Positions 25,936-36,451 are shown, counted from the first letter of the stretch. The stretch: 64,000 nt of DNA from Campylobacter concisus (GCF_002913045.1 NZ_PPAF01000035.1:558001-622000); one strand, 5' to 3'. Made by a program: numbers and translations. Notes: generated by a model not told the origin, from the sequence alone.

Positions 25936-26535
25936 TTATCTAAAAAGTAAAAGTACTCCGATCGTGCAGACGATAATGGCGGTGCAAATTTCAAGTAGCC
26001 TTAGGTGCGTTTGTAAAAATTTCTTTAGCATAGCTCCGCCAAGCGCGTAGATATTTAGCGAGCAAAACTCGATGAAAACGAGCGTTGCCGTAATCAAGCA
26101 CATACGAGTTAGGCTAAAGGGATCGTCTTTATCCAAAAATGTAGGCAGTAAAGCCGAGAAAAATATCCATGCCTTTGGATTTGTGACGCAAACGATGAGG
26201 CCGTTTATAAACATCTGCTTTTTGCTTGGCAAATTTGAGACGTTCGTGATGCTAAGCTCGCCCTTGCCAAAAAGAAGCATCGCGCCAAGATAGAGCATGT
26301 AAAGGCCTGCGATGATGTTTAGCGCCTTAAATGCGTACTCAAAATGATGAAGCACCGCGCCCACGCCAAGCATACAGCAAAACGCCACGAAAGCAAGCGA
26401 AAGAAGCTGCCCGGTCATCATAATAAGCGAGTACTTATAACCAAAGCTCATACCGATACTCATCGCATAGGTCATGTTAATACCGGGCATTAGCGAGATA
26501 GGAGCAAGCGTGACGAAAAAGAGTAAGAAGTCCAT
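25936..26535 (-). CDS. LysE-family amino-acid exporter
   Basis: This 199-residue membrane protein has about six helices and the LysE/RhtB opening (TLAPISLMPGINMTYAMSIGMSFGYKYSL). FINGLIVCVTNPKAWIFFSALLPTFL is the diagnostic central loop with conserved NPK. Family members export amino acids such as lysine, threonine or homoserine lactones. The substrate cannot be read from sequence. The gene is alone, 74 bases upstream of the DsrE gene on the same strand, so readthrough is possible. Composition is closer to the host chromosome than that of the genes downstream. Confidence 0.8.
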   Translation of the reverse strand: MDFLLFFVTLAPISLMPGINMTYAMSIGMSFGYKYSLIMMTGQLLSLAFVAFCCMLGVGAVLHHFEYAFKALNIIAGLYMLYLGAMLLFGKGELSITNVSNLPSKKQMFINGLIVCVTNPKAWIFFSALLPTFLDKDDPFSLTRMCLITATLVFIEFCSLNIYALGGAMLKKFLQTHLRLLEICTAIIVCTIGVLLLFR

Positions 26536-26620
26536 AAAAACCCTTGAAATTTAGCTAACAAATATAAAAATTTAATCCATAAATCAGATCCAGCGATCAA
26601 ATTTATAGCTTAAATTTAAA

Positions 26621-26638
26621 AGGCGGACTAAGCCGCCT
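26621..26638 (-). terminator. Hairpin terminator of the asparaginase gene
   Basis: AGGCGG and CCGCCT form a six-base-pair GC-rich stem around a six-base loop. On the minus strand TTTTAAATTT follows. It lies six bases past the asparaginase stop codon, and the opposite flank (CTTTTTT) could let it work in both directions. Confidence 0.7.
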
Positions 26639-26643
26639 CTTTT

Positions 26644-27705
<1,062 letters not shown>

Positions 27706-27775
27706 TTAAAATTTGCAAAGTCATTATAATGCCATTTATTTAAAAAAATTATTAACTTCTAAATTTTATATTTAT

Positions 27776-28111
27776 TTAAAAAATTCTTATCAAAAACATA
27801 TAAATTCCGGTTGAAATAACTATGCTAAGAAGTGTATTTTTAAATTTTAAATGCATCAAAATAGCTGTAAAAACTGCTACTATCTCACTTAAGCCATAAG
27901 GAAACTCGCTAAATTTCGTATCTTTTAAGCCGTAGCAGACCAAAACGACCATTATCATCATACCCATATGCTTCTCAATGGCGTCTAAATAAGGGTTTGG
28001 CTTATAGTTTTTCAGTATATAAAACGGCGTTGCTCTCGTTATAAAAGTAGCTATAGCACTTAAAAGCACTGCCACAAAAAGTACCATCTCGCTTGAGCTT
28101 ACACTTATCAA
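27776..28111 (-). CDS. azlD: AzlD-family branched-chain amino-acid transport protein
   Basis: This 111-residue protein has about four hydrophobic helices and the AzlD pattern ATFITRATPFYILKNYKPNP near residue 20-40. AzlD is the small partner of AzlC, and the pair exports branched-chain amino acids or analogues. It overlaps the azlC stop by four bases, so the two are coupled. An AT-rich gap of about 85 bases separates its end from the asparaginase gene. Confidence 0.85.
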   Translation of the reverse strand: MISVSSSEMVLFVAVLLSAIATFITRATPFYILKNYKPNPYLDAIEKHMGMMIMVVLVCYGLKDTKFSEFPYGLSEIVAVFTAILMHLKFKNTLLSIVISTGIYMFLIRIF

Positions 28112-28770
28112 ATTTTATCCTTGAACAAAAGCAAAAATATAAAACAAAGCGCCATCGAGCCAACAAGCACAAATTTAGCTGGAAATAGGCTCACTCCAAG
28201 CACGCCAAAAAATGTCGCCACAAAGAGCACGCGGTAGTTTTTATCATTTTTAAACATTTCAATCACAATAACTATAAAAAGTGCCGTTAAGCTAAACTCA
28301 AGCCCTTTTGTATCGGCCTTTATAAAATCACCAAGTATCGCACCAAGCAGCGTCCCAGCCACCCAGTAAGACCAAGAAAGTACATTTAGCCAGGTAAAGA
28401 CAAAGCTGCGATCGCTTACATCTTTTAGCCCTAAATTTTTAAATATCGCAAAGGTTTCATCCGTTAGCAAAGCGATGTTTAAAAGCCTAAATTTGATCCC
28501 ACTATACTCTTTTAAAAGTGAAATTCCGTAAAAAGTATGGCGTAAATTTACTAGATAGCTCACGATAAAAACCTCAACTAGCCCCGTACCAACGCTAAAA
28601 AGCGATAGCATCATAAACTGCGCCGCGCCGCCGTAAGCAAGAGTGCTAAGAGCGACGGCGATAAACGCGCTAACACCCATACTTTTAGCCAGTATCCCAA
28701 AGGCGACACCAAGCGGAAAATAGCCCATAAAAATAGGAATAGATAGTTTAAAAACGTAGTTAAATGTCAA
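28108..28770 (-). CDS. azlC: AzlC-family branched-chain amino-acid transport protein
   Basis: This 220-residue membrane protein starts with FKLSIPIFMGYFPLGVAFGILAKSMG and continues YGGAAQFMMLSLF and YLVNLRHTFYGISL, all hallmarks of AzlC. It has about six helices. AzlC with AzlD forms a branched-chain amino-acid exporter; azaleucine resistance gave the names. The 103-base AT-rich gap upstream is shared with the divergent Sel1-repeat gene. Confidence 0.88.
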   Translation of the reverse strand: MTFNYVFKLSIPIFMGYFPLGVAFGILAKSMGVSAFIAVALSTLAYGGAAQFMMLSLFSVGTGLVEVFIVSYLVNLRHTFYGISLLKEYSGIKFRLLNIALLTDETFAIFKNLGLKDVSDRSFVFTWLNVLSWSYWVAGTLLGAILGDFIKADTKGLEFSLTALFIVIVIEMFKNDKNYRVLFVATFFGVLGVSLFPAKFVLVGSMALCFIFLLLFKDKI

Positions 28771-28873
28771 ATTTTACCTTCATAAAAAGCCGAAATGTTA
28801 GCAAAATTTGAAAAATTTAGAGTAAAAATAGAGTTAAATTTTATAAAATAATAAAAATTTATGGAGTTAAAAT

Positions 28874-29323
28874 ATGAAAAAGGTAATTCTAATTTTATTT
28901 TGTATTCTATTTTCTTGGAGTAAAAATTTAGATACTACCAAGCTTGAAAATGAATGCACTTTAAATAACGTAGAAAGCTGCACCGATCTTATATATATCT
29001 ACCTTGACAAAAATGAGCGCGATAAAATGGTAGCTATGGCAAACAAGGCCTGTGAGCTAGGCAATCCACATAGCTGTCTATTTTTAGGAAATATATATCT
29101 ACAAAAAGACACCCTAGCACAAGAAAAAGAAGAAGGGCTTAGGCTTTATAATAAGGCTTGCGAACTAAAAAATGCATTTGCTTGCTACACCCTTGCACTC
29201 ATCTACGAAGCTGGAGATGCTGGTATACTAAAAGATAAAAATAGAGCAAAAAACTACTACAAAAAAGCCTGTGAGCTTGATTTGGAAGAAGCATGCAGTA
29301 GCTTAAAAATTTTAATTAATTAA
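28874..29323 (+). CDS. Small secreted Sel1-repeat protein
   Basis: This 149-residue protein has a signal peptide (about 1-16) and three Sel1-like helical repeats. Paired cysteines recur in phase (ACELGNPHSCLFLGNIYL, ACELKNAFACYTLALIYEAG and ACELDLEEACSSL). This is the cysteine-bridged repeat architecture of the Helicobacter Hcp and related Campylobacter proteins, which depend on periplasmic disulfide formation. Such proteins act as interaction modules, and some bind cell-wall fragments. The partner is unknown. GGAG lies nine bases before the ATG. Confidence 0.8.
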   Translation: MKKVILILFCILFSWSKNLDTTKLENECTLNNVESCTDLIYIYLDKNERDKMVAMANKACELGNPHSCLFLGNIYLQKDTLAQEKEEGLRLYNKACELKNAFACYTLALIYEAGDAGILKDKNRAKNYYKKACELDLEEACSSLKILIN

Positions 29324-29395
29324 AAATTGCTTTTATTCTTACTCATAAAAGTAGAAATTTTAAACAAAATGTGCCAAATTTTTATTTAGCCCAAA

Positions 29396-29509
29396 TTAAT
29401 GCGTCTGTTTTATCGAGTCCTTGCCTTTTGTCGTTTTATTTAGAAAGCAAAATACCTCAAGCGTAAAAGAAAGCAGTATAAGCCCAACGATAGCTAGAGT
29501 TGCGTTCAT
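29396..29509 (-). CDS. Possible 37-residue membrane peptide downstream of flgG
   Basis: An ATG-started frame (NATLAIVGLILLSFTLEVFC, then a basic tail NKTTKGKDSIKQTH) begins six bases after the flgG stop. AGGTAGGTAG serves as a possible ribosome-binding site. It has one hydrophobic helix and a polar C-terminus. Placement in the same direction directly behind flgF-flgG suggests co-transcription. It is short enough to be a chance frame, so confidence is modest. Confidence 0.4.
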   Translation of the reverse strand: MNATLAIVGLILLSFTLEVFCFLNKTTKGKDSIKQTH

Positions 29510-29514
29510 TCTAC

Positions 29515-30303
29515 CTACCTTTTAAGCCCATTTACTATTTCAAGCATCGAATCGCTCGTAGTTATCGCCTTTGAGTTTGCCTCGTATGCGCGCTGACCAG
29601 TGATAAGATCAGTCATCTCTTCAACTAGCTGAACGTTACTCATCTCAACAAACCCTTGTCTGATCGTACCAAGTCCGTCAAGTCCTGCTACACCTACCAC
29701 CACGTTACCACTAGCGCTTGTTTCTAGATAGTTGTTGTCGCCCATCGAGTGAAGGCCAGCTGGGTTTATAAAGTTTGCTAACTCGATCTGACCTATCTGA
29801 GCCATCTCTCTCTCACCTGCTTGGAGCACTGACACGGTGCCATCTGTGCCGATAGAAATTTGCGTCGCATTTGCAGGGACTGTGATCTGAGGGATCAGCT
29901 GATAGCCATCGCTATTTACGATCGTGCCGTTTGCATCAAGCTTAAAAGCACCATTTCTAGTATAAGCAGTGGTACCATCTGGTAGCTGAATCTGAAAAAA
30001 TCCGTTGCCAGCTATTACCATATCTAGGTTATTGCTAGTTTCTTTAAAATAGCCCTGAGAAAAAATTTTATTTATCGCCGTTGGGCGCACACCAAGACCC
30101 ACCTCGATACCAGTTGGGCTTGTGGTAGTCTGGCTTGTAGCCGTACCTGCGTACTCCATGACTTGATACATCAAATCAGCAAATTCAGCCCTATTTTTCT
30201 TGTATCCATAAGTATTTACGTTTGCGATGTTGTGTGAGGTTACGTCTATCTGCGTCTGCTGAGCTATCATACCAGTGGCCGCAGTGTAAAGTGATCTCAT
30301 CAT
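29515..30303 (-). CDS. flgG: Flagellar distal rod protein FlgG
   Basis: This 262-residue axial protein has the rod/hook N-terminal motif MMRSLYTAATGMIAQQTQIDVTSHNIANVNTYGYK and the C-terminal coiled region SNVQLVEEMTDLITGQRAYEANSKAI. It forms the distal rod of the flagellum. In the middle, GNGFFQIQLPDGTTAYTRNGAFKLDANG is the usual conserved block. It follows flgF by 15 bases. The two are probably transcribed from the sigma-54-type promoter upstream of flgF. Confidence 0.96.
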   Translation of the reverse strand: MMRSLYTAATGMIAQQTQIDVTSHNIANVNTYGYKKNRAEFADLMYQVMEYAGTATSQTTTSPTGIEVGLGVRPTAINKIFSQGYFKETSNNLDMVIAGNGFFQIQLPDGTTAYTRNGAFKLDANGTIVNSDGYQLIPQITVPANATQISIGTDGTVSVLQAGEREMAQIGQIELANFINPAGLHSMGDNNYLETSASGNVVVGVAGLDGLGTIRQGFVEMSNVQLVEEMTDLITGQRAYEANSKAITTSDSMLEIVNGLKR

Positions 30304-30318
30304 AGTTTTATCCTTTTA

Positions 30319-31128
30319 TTAAGCTTTTAGAGCTAGTTTTTGAACAGCATCTTGGTTAAGATCGTTCATGTGGCTTGTCATAACCTTTTGATACATATCA
30401 ACTAAGCGCTGGGTTTCTATAAGACCCACCATTTCTAAAACTGGGTTTACGTTTGACATCTGAGCATATCCTTGCATTACGCTATCAGCCTCATCAAGCT
30501 CTGTGATGTCGTTAAAATTTCTAGTTTCAAAGAGGTTGCCGCCGACCTTTTTAAGATCTCTTATCTCTCTTGGCTGAGCGATAAAAAATTTAGAAAATTG
30601 ATTATTATTTGAGTATAAATTTCCATTTTTATCAGCAGTTAGCACCTCACCTTGTGGTACTTGAATGCCTCTTTGACCGGGGCTTTGTGCCTCATAGCCA
30701 CTTGGTAAAACCTTATAGCCCTCCTTTGTGACGATATAGCCGTCGCCATCAAGGCTAAAAGAGCCGTTTTTGCTAAGCTTTACACCATTTGGGGTATCAA
30801 CTAAGAAAAATGCGTCATCTCTTTTTATCGCAAAATCAAGCGTGTTTGAGCTGTATTTAAAGCCACCAGCACTAAAGTCGGTGTATTCTTCGCTCACTTG
30901 TGGCACGCGATTAAGCGTTCTATTTAAAAATTTTGCTCCATCTTTTGTGTGATTTTTAAGTGGAAGCTCATCTTGTGTCTCTTTAAAAATTCTCGCAAAA
31001 TCTCCGATAACTACGTCATTTCGCTTGTAGCCGATCGTATTTACATTTGCAAGATTGTTTGAGATCACATTTAGTCTGTTAAACTGTGTTACCATGCCAG
31101 CAGTGGCTTGATAATAACCATTTTGCAT
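30319..31128 (-). CDS. flgF: Flagellar proximal rod protein FlgF (FlgG2)
   Basis: This 269-residue rod-family protein starts with QNGYYQATAGMVTQFNRLNVISNNLANVNTIGYKR. It ends with MSNVNPVLEMVGLIETQRLVDMYQKVM. Compared with FlgG it has the shorter, less repetitive middle typical of FlgF, called FlgG2 in C. jejuni. A near-perfect sigma-54 promoter sits about 35-50 bases upstream of the ATG, as expected for middle-class flagellar genes in Campylobacter. Confidence 0.92.
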   Translation of the reverse strand: MQNGYYQATAGMVTQFNRLNVISNNLANVNTIGYKRNDVVIGDFARIFKETQDELPLKNHTKDGAKFLNRTLNRVPQVSEEYTDFSAGGFKYSSNTLDFAIKRDDAFFLVDTPNGVKLSKNGSFSLDGDGYIVTKEGYKVLPSGYEAQSPGQRGIQVPQGEVLTADKNGNLYSNNNQFSKFFIAQPREIRDLKKVGGNLFETRNFNDITELDEADSVMQGYAQMSNVNPVLEMVGLIETQRLVDMYQKVMTSHMNDLNQDAVQKLALKA

Positions 31129-31161
31129 ACAATTTCCTAAAATTCATTATTGTCATGATTC

Positions 31162-31181
31162 TAAAGCAATAGCTGTTCCAA
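31162..31181 (-). promoter_or_regulatory. Sigma-54 promoter of flgF-flgG
   Basis: On the minus strand the site reads TTGGAACAGCTATTGCTTT, with GG-N10-GC spacing and the Campylobacter-style TTGGAAC and TTGCTT halves. Transcription would begin about 24 bases before the flgF ATG. It is the best sigma-54 match I found in the window. Confidence 0.8.
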
Positions 31182-31267
31182 AATTTTAATTTTTTAATTA
31201 TTAAATATTTCATAAAGTTTAATAAATAATTTATTTATTTAATGTTAAGATTCGCGACTTCAATATA

Positions 31268-31286
31268 GATAATGACTATTAAAAAC
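31268..31286 (+). promoter_or_regulatory. Fur-box-like site upstream of the TonB-dependent receptor
   Basis: GATAATGACTATTAAAAAC matches 13 of 19 positions of the classical Fur box, including the first eight in a row. It lies 32-50 bases upstream of the receptor ATG, where repression would block the promoter. Iron-responsive control is inferred. Confidence 0.5.
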
Positions 31287-31317
31287 AATAAAAATACAAA
31301 AAAGGATACATATTATT

Positions 31318-34263
31318 ATGAAAAAGACTTCACTAGTTGTTTTGCTTTGTGCTGGCTTAAATTTGTTGGCCCAAGAAAGTGAGAATATAAAAGAAGTTGA
31401 ACTTGGCGGAGTAGAGGTAACTGCGGAAGAAGAAAACGTAAAGAATAAAAAGATTAGTGAAGTAAAAAAGACGGCAAGTGAGCTTACTAAACAACAAGTA
31501 AGCGATACTAGAGATATGGTACGCTATGACACTGGTGTCAGCGTAGTTGAGACCGGTCGCTTTGGCTCTAGCGGATATGCTATAAGAGGCGTTGATGAAA
31601 ACCGCGTAGCTATCAGTATTGATGGACTTAATCAAGCTGAAACACTTTCATCACAGGGTTTTAAAGATCTTTTTGAAGGATATGGAAATTTTAATAACAC
31701 AAGAAATGGCGTAGAGATAGAAAATATTCAACAAGTAAATATTACAAAAGGAGCAGATAGTATAAAAACCGGCTCAGGTGCACTTGGTGGCTCTGTAATG
31801 TTTGAAACAAAAGATGCCAGAGACTATCTTACAGAAAAAGACTGGTTTTACGGCTTTAAAGCACAAAAATCATCAGCCAACGATGAAAAACTATTTTCTC
31901 ATACGATGGCCGCACGAGCAAAATGGTTTGATATTCTCTTTATCACTACAAAAAGAGATGGTCATGAGATGAAAAACTGGGGTTACAACACATACGATGA
32001 TAGCGTACTTGGTAAAGAGAGAGAAAAACCAGATCCTTATACCATAAATACAGATAGTAGGCTATTTAAATTTGGTGTAAATTTTAATGAAACAAACCGC
32101 TTCAGCGTAGGAATCGATAGAAGCACAAAAGAGACAGTAGGTACTGACTGGTCGTATAAATTTGCTCTTTATACTGGCGGTATGTTAAATAACGTACGTT
32201 ATAGCACCGATGTAAGGCATGTAAATGATAAAAACAAACGTGAAAATATCTTTTATACATATGAAAACTACGATGAAAACCCACTTTGGGATAGTATGAA
32301 GATAACTTATTCAAAGCAAAAGATCCAGCTAAAGGCAAGGACTGATGAGTACTGTGATAAAAACGACTGTCAAGGCCTACTAAATCCATCAGGATTAAAG
32401 TTAAATAACGAAGGTAAGCTAGTGGACAAATATGGTGGCGACCTACAAATGAGACAAGTAGAAAAAGAGCCTTGGCCTGGAGCTGGCTTTACTTTTCCTC
32501 AAGATATTGTATTTGACAGTCATGGAAACGAAGTAGATGAAACATTCTATGGAAGAACAAATCGCGGAGCAGATAAACTTCTTGTCAATTGTAATCAGTA
32601 TGATTGCTCTAAGCCTTTAACGCTTTTTAATAAGACAACCAAACGATATGAAACCTACAATCTAACTCCGCAAAACATGCCAGATGGCAATGGAAAATAT
32701 GCAGAGCTTACTCCAAAAAATAGATTTGAGGAACTACTTTTGCCAAGAGCTCCAGGATATCTTGAAAATAACTGGAAAGATAGAGATCTAAATACCGATA
32801 CAAAACAGCTAAATTTAGATGCAACAAAGGAATTTAGCATACCTAAAATCAAAATGGATCACGCCTTAAAATACGGTGGGCTTTATAGCCAAACAGATAA
32901 AAGTATGGTAAATAGGCAAGGCTATGAGGCGTACAACAAGGCGTGGTGGGCAAAATATTTCTTTGGTATGGCAAACAAGGGCACAGGCTTGCTACCAAAT
33001 TTTCAACCAGACAAGTGTATGCCTCACGGTGGAAATGATTACAGTACACTTTGCAGACATGAAGATAATAAATTTAGCTTCTTAATACCTGTCAGGACAG
33101 AGACATTGGCAGCTTATGTAGGCGATAGTGTATCTTTCACTAGATTTTTGAGCTTTGATATAAACCATAGGATTGACATGATAAAACACAATCCAAACTA
33201 TATACCGGGCAAGACACCAAAGCTACCAACTGATCTTTTTGCTGGTGTTTTTATACCTTTTACTATACCGCCTGGCTCTAGCGCAGAAGAAGTAAAAAGG
33301 ATAAAAACCAAGAATGCTGAAGAAAATGCACGTTATCTGGCAAGCCAAAAAAGAAATTTTATGCATCATTCCTATTCATTTGCAATAAATTTTGATCCAT
33401 TTGAGCATATAAGACTTCAGGCAAAATATGCAAATGGCTTTAGAGCTCCAACATCTGATGAAATTTATTTTACTTTTCAGCATCCTGATTTTACGATATT
33501 TCCAAATTTAGCCCTTCAGCCCGAGATCGCAATGACAAAAGAATTTGCCCTAACTCTTCATAACTCACCTAGCTTTTTTACAATAAATCTCTTTCAAACT
33601 GATTATAAAAATTTCATCGATCTAAAGTACATCGGTCGTGGCACGTTAACATACGGAAATGCCGGTAGTAGAATGCCAGTAGAAATGTACCAAAACGTAA
33701 ATAGAGCAAAGGCTCGCGTAAGAGGTGTTGAACTGAGTGCAAATCTAGACCTAGAGCAAGTTTATAGTGGGCTAAGTGGCTTTAATGTCGGCTATAAATA
33801 CCTATACCAAAAAGGTAGAATGTCAGTAGATGAAAGTGGCAAGCTAGACGCTCCAATGAATGCCATTCAGCCAGCAAAATTTGTCTATAACGTCGGATAT
33901 CACACAAAAAATAATAAATTTGGAGCAAATCTATATATGACACACGTAAAAGCAAAACGTCCAGAAGATACTTACAATATCTATGCCAAAGACGATCCAG
34001 ATGCAAAAAATACGTATGTTAGATATGTCAGTAATACATACAGTCTATTTGATTTTGTAGCATTTTACAGACCGATGAAAAATTTCACATTTACAGCAGG
34101 TGTGTATAACATCACAGATAGAAAATACACAAGCTGGGATAGTGCAAGAAGTATAAGGACTTTTGGCACAAATAATATGGTAAATAAAGAAACTGGCAGG
34201 GGCCTTGCTAGATTTTACTCACCTGGTAGAAATTTCAAGCTAACATTTGAAATGACGTTTTAA
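31318..34263 (+). CDS. TonB-dependent heme/hemoglobin-type outer-membrane receptor
   Basis: This 981-residue protein has a signal peptide (about 1-19) and a plug domain (VRYDTGVSVVETGRFGSSGYAIRGVDENRVAISIDGLNQ, then GADSIKTGSGALGGSVMF). A 22-strand-type barrel follows, ending in EMTF with a terminal Phe. Between plug and C-terminus it shows the heme-receptor signature FRAP (708-711), a downstream histidine (His722 in FQHPDF) and a PNL motif (729-731). In heme receptors the histidine between these boxes contacts heme. Large loops with cysteine pairs suggest a protein ligand such as hemoglobin; lactoferrin or transferrin are alternatives. The heme importer genes lie 2.3 kb downstream, beyond rpoD. 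A Fur-like box precedes the gene. Confidence 0.85.
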   Translation: MKKTSLVVLLCAGLNLLAQESENIKEVELGGVEVTAEEENVKNKKISEVKKTASELTKQQVSDTRDMVRYDTGVSVVETGRFGSSGYAIRGVDENRVAISIDGLNQAETLSSQGFKDLFEGYGNFNNTRNGVEIENIQQVNITKGADSIKTGSGALGGSVMFETKDARDYLTEKDWFYGFKAQKSSANDEKLFSHTMAARAKWFDILFITTKRDGHEMKNWGYNTYDDSVLGKEREKPDPYTINTDSRLFKFGVNFNETNRFSVGIDRSTKETVGTDWSYKFALYTGGMLNNVRYSTDVRHVNDKNKRENIFYTYENYDENPLWDSMKITYSKQKIQLKARTDEYCDKNDCQGLLNPSGLKLNNEGKLVDKYGGDLQMRQVEKEPWPGAGFTFPQDIVFDSHGNEVDETFYGRTNRGADKLLVNCNQYDCSKPLTLFNKTTKRYETYNLTPQNMPDGNGKYAELTPKNRFEELLLPRAPGYLENNWKDRDLNTDTKQLNLDATKEFSIPKIKMDHALKYGGLYSQTDKSMVNRQGYEAYNKAWWAKYFFGMANKGTGLLPNFQPDKCMPHGGNDYSTLCRHEDNKFSFLIPVRTETLAAYVGDSVSFTRFLSFDINHRIDMIKHNPNYIPGKTPKLPTDLFAGVFIPFTIPPGSSAEEVKRIKTKNAEENARYLASQKRNFMHHSYSFAINFDPFEHIRLQAKYANGFRAPTSDEIYFTFQHPDFTIFPNLALQPEIAMTKEFALTLHNSPSFFTINLFQTDYKNFIDLKYIGRGTLTYGNAGSRMPVEMYQNVNRAKARVRGVELSANLDLEQVYSGLSGFNVGYKYLYQKGRMSVDESGKLDAPMNAIQPAKFVYNVGYHTKNNKFGANLYMTHVKAKRPEDTYNIYAKDDPDAKNTYVRYVSNTYSLFDFVAFYRPMKNFTFTAGVYNITDRKYTSWDSARSIRTFGTNNMVNKETGRGLARFYSPGRNFKLTFEMTF

Positions 34264-34272
34264 TAATTTTAT

Positions 34273-34304
34273 AGCTACCGCAATTTTAGACTTTTGCGGT
34301 AGCT
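34273..34304 (+). terminator. Hairpin terminator of the receptor gene
   Basis: AGCTACCGCAA and TTGCGGTAGCT form an 11-base-pair perfect stem around a ten-base loop, nine bases after the receptor stop codon. The following TTTG is a short T run. It would separate receptor transcription from rpoD. Confidence 0.75.
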
Positions 34305-34354
34305 TTGTATAGATAAAATTTCACTGCTTTGATGCACTTTTTAAAAAATTTGGG

Positions 34355-34360
34355 TATAAT
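34355..34360 (+). promoter_or_regulatory. Putative rpoD promoter -10 element (TATAAT)
   Basis: GGGTATAATCC lies about 56 bases before the rpoD ATG, after a T-rich and A-rich stretch. This matches the usual Campylobacter vegetative promoter, which has a strong -10 box and no conserved -35 box. GAAAGGAAATTT then provides the ribosome-binding site. Confidence 0.6.
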
Positions 34361-34415
34361 CCACTTTCTTTTAAACAATACTTAAATCACAATTAGACGA
34401 TTCGAAAGGAAATTT

Positions 34416-36272
34416 ATGAGCGCCGCAAAAGACTCTTTTTCTCAAATAGAAGAGCTTTTCGCTGAAAATGCAAAAGGCTTTTTGACATACGAAAAATTAG
34501 TAAAATTATTAGACAAAGCTCCGACTGCTACGATAGTAAAAAAGATAGAACAACTAGCAAAAACAAACAAAGTCCAGCTCATCACATCTGCTGAGGCCGC
34601 AAAGCTTAGAAATTTAGCTGATGCTAAAAAGCGTCAAGAAAACGCTCAAAAAAGTGATCAAGATATCGACGAGGATCTCGATCTTTCAGGCGAAAGTGAC
34701 CTTTTAGAGTGGTCAAGATCTGATAGTCCTGTCAGGATGTATCTAAGAGAGATGGGTCAGATCGCGCTTCTTACAAAAGATGAAGAGGTAGAGATCAGCA
34801 AAAGAATCGAGCTTGGCGAAGATATTATCATCGACGCATTTTGTTCGGTGCCATTTTTGATCGATTTCATACTTGACTATAAAGAGCCACTTATCAACAG
34901 AGAACGCCGTGTAAAAGAGCTTTTTAAGAGCTTTGAAGACGAAAGTGAAAACGAAGAAAATGAAGATAGCGAAGACGATATAGACGAGGAAGATGAAGAA
35001 AACGAAGAAAACGAAGCTCCTAAAAAATCAGCCAAAAACGACAAGCGCGCAGAAAAAGTTATAGAGAGTTTCAAGGCCCTCGAAAAGGCAAAAAAAGAGT
35101 GGCTAAAGACTGCAAATAAGCAAGATAAAGTTGAGAGCGATGACACAGCTTCAAAGATGACTCTTGCATTTAAAAAGAAAATTTTAAAAGAGAAGCTAAT
35201 GGATCTTGGCCCAACAAGCAAGTTAATTAGCGAGATCGTAAAATCAATGGAGACAGCGCTAAAAAGCGACGATGAATTTGACAGAGAGCTAAAACGCTTG
35301 GAGTATCGCTTACCGATGTTTAGCGACGAGCTTAAGAAAAATCACAAAAGCATACTAAAAGATATCATCAAGCTTAGTAAAGAAGAGATCGCAGCTCGCG
35401 TGCCAGAAGCTACAATGGTCTCAACTTATGTCGAGATCAAAAAGCTATTTACTACAAAAGAGGCGAGCAAGCAAGGCTTTGATCTTGAGCCAACAAGGCT
35501 AAAAGAAATTTTAGAGCAGATCAAACGTGGAAAGAAAATTTCTGACGAGGCAAAAGCCAGAATGGCTAAGTCAAATCTCCGTCTAGTTGTAAGTATCGCT
35601 AAACGCTATACAAATAGGGGCTTGCCATTTTTGGATCTCATTCAAGAGGGCAATATCGGCCTTATGAAAGCGGTTGATAAATTTGAGTATAGAAAAGGCT
35701 ATAAATTTTCAACCTACGCCACATGGTGGATCCGCCAGGCTATCTCACGTGCGATCGCCGATCAGGCAAGGACGATTAGGATACCTATCCACATGATAGA
35801 AACGATAAATCGTATCAACAAAATAAACCGCAAATACCTCCAAGAAGAAGGTAAAGAGCCTGATGTAAGCATTATTGCAAAAGAGGTTGGGCTAAGCGTT
35901 GATAAGGTAAAGCAAGTTATCAAGATCACAAAAGAGCCGATCAGTCTTGAAGCTCCGATCGCAAACGAAGAAGATGGTAAATTTGGAGATTTTGTTGAGG
36001 ATAAAAGCTCACTTTCTCCGATAGAGCAAATTTTAAAAAGTGACCTCAGAGAGCAGATAGATGATGTACTTTCGCAGCTAAATGAGCGTGAGAAAGCTGT
36101 CATCTCAATGAGATTTGGCTTGCTTGAGGATGAGAGTGACCGCACACTTGAAGAGATCGGAAAGGCTCTAAATGTCACTCGCGAGCGTGTCCGCCAGATA
36201 GAAAGCTCAGCCATCAAAAAACTAAAACACCCAAAAGTTGGTAGGAAACTCAAAAACTACATCGAAGGCTAA
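34416..36272 (+). CDS. rpoD: RNA polymerase primary sigma factor (sigma-70)
   Basis: This 618-residue protein has region 1.2-2 ([21 protein letters not shown] and [56 protein letters not shown]). Region 3 follows, then region 4 with the DNA-binding [22 protein letters not shown]. It directs the polymerase to housekeeping promoters. A very acidic stretch of about 30 residues at roughly 172-203 lies in the non-conserved region between 1.2 and 2. It is composed almost only of Glu, Asp, Asn and Ser. The gene sits between the heme receptor and the heme import operon. Confidence 0.97.
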   Translation: MSAAKDSFSQIEELFAENAKGFLTYEKLVKLLDKAPTATIVKKIEQLAKTNKVQLITSAEAAKLRNLADAKKRQENAQKSDQDIDEDLDLSGESDLLEWSRSDSPVRMYLREMGQIALLTKDEEVEISKRIELGEDIIIDAFCSVPFLIDFILDYKEPLINRERRVKELFKSFEDESENEENEDSEDDIDEEDEENEENEAPKKSAKNDKRAEKVIESFKALEKAKKEWLKTANKQDKVESDDTASKMTLAFKKKILKEKLMDLGPTSKLISEIVKSMETALKSDDEFDRELKRLEYRLPMFSDELKKNHKSILKDIIKLSKEEIAARVPEATMVSTYVEIKKLFTTKEASKQGFDLEPTRLKEILEQIKRGKKISDEAKARMAKSNLRLVVSIAKRYTNRGLPFLDLIQEGNIGLMKAVDKFEYRKGYKFSTYATWWIRQAISRAIADQARTIRIPIHMIETINRINKINRKYLQEEGKEPDVSIIAKEVGLSVDKVKQVIKITKEPISLEAPIANEEDGKFGDFVEDKSSLSPIEQILKSDLREQIDDVLSQLNEREKAVISMRFGLLEDESDRTLEEIGKALNVTRERVRQIESSAIKKLKHPKVGRKLKNYIEG

Positions 36273-36280
36273 AGTCTTAA

Positions 36281-36313
36281 TCTAGCTCAAATTTCACATA
36301 AATTTGAGCTAGA
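36281..36313 (+). terminator. Long hairpin after rpoD
   Basis: A perfect 14-base-pair stem (TCTAGCTCAAATTT and its complement) closes a five-base loop nine bases after the rpoD stop. There is no T run after it, so it may act as an imperfect terminator or an mRNA-stabilising hairpin. Confidence 0.55.
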
Positions 36314-36451
36314 ACATAAAATCAAAAATCTATACTCACATTAAAGCAAATATCTCTCACATAAATTTTAGTTACAAGAGTAACAAAGCTAGTTAACTTT
36401 TAGAGCATATTGTTGCAGTAAATTTTAGTTTCCTATTCACTAGCGAGAATG

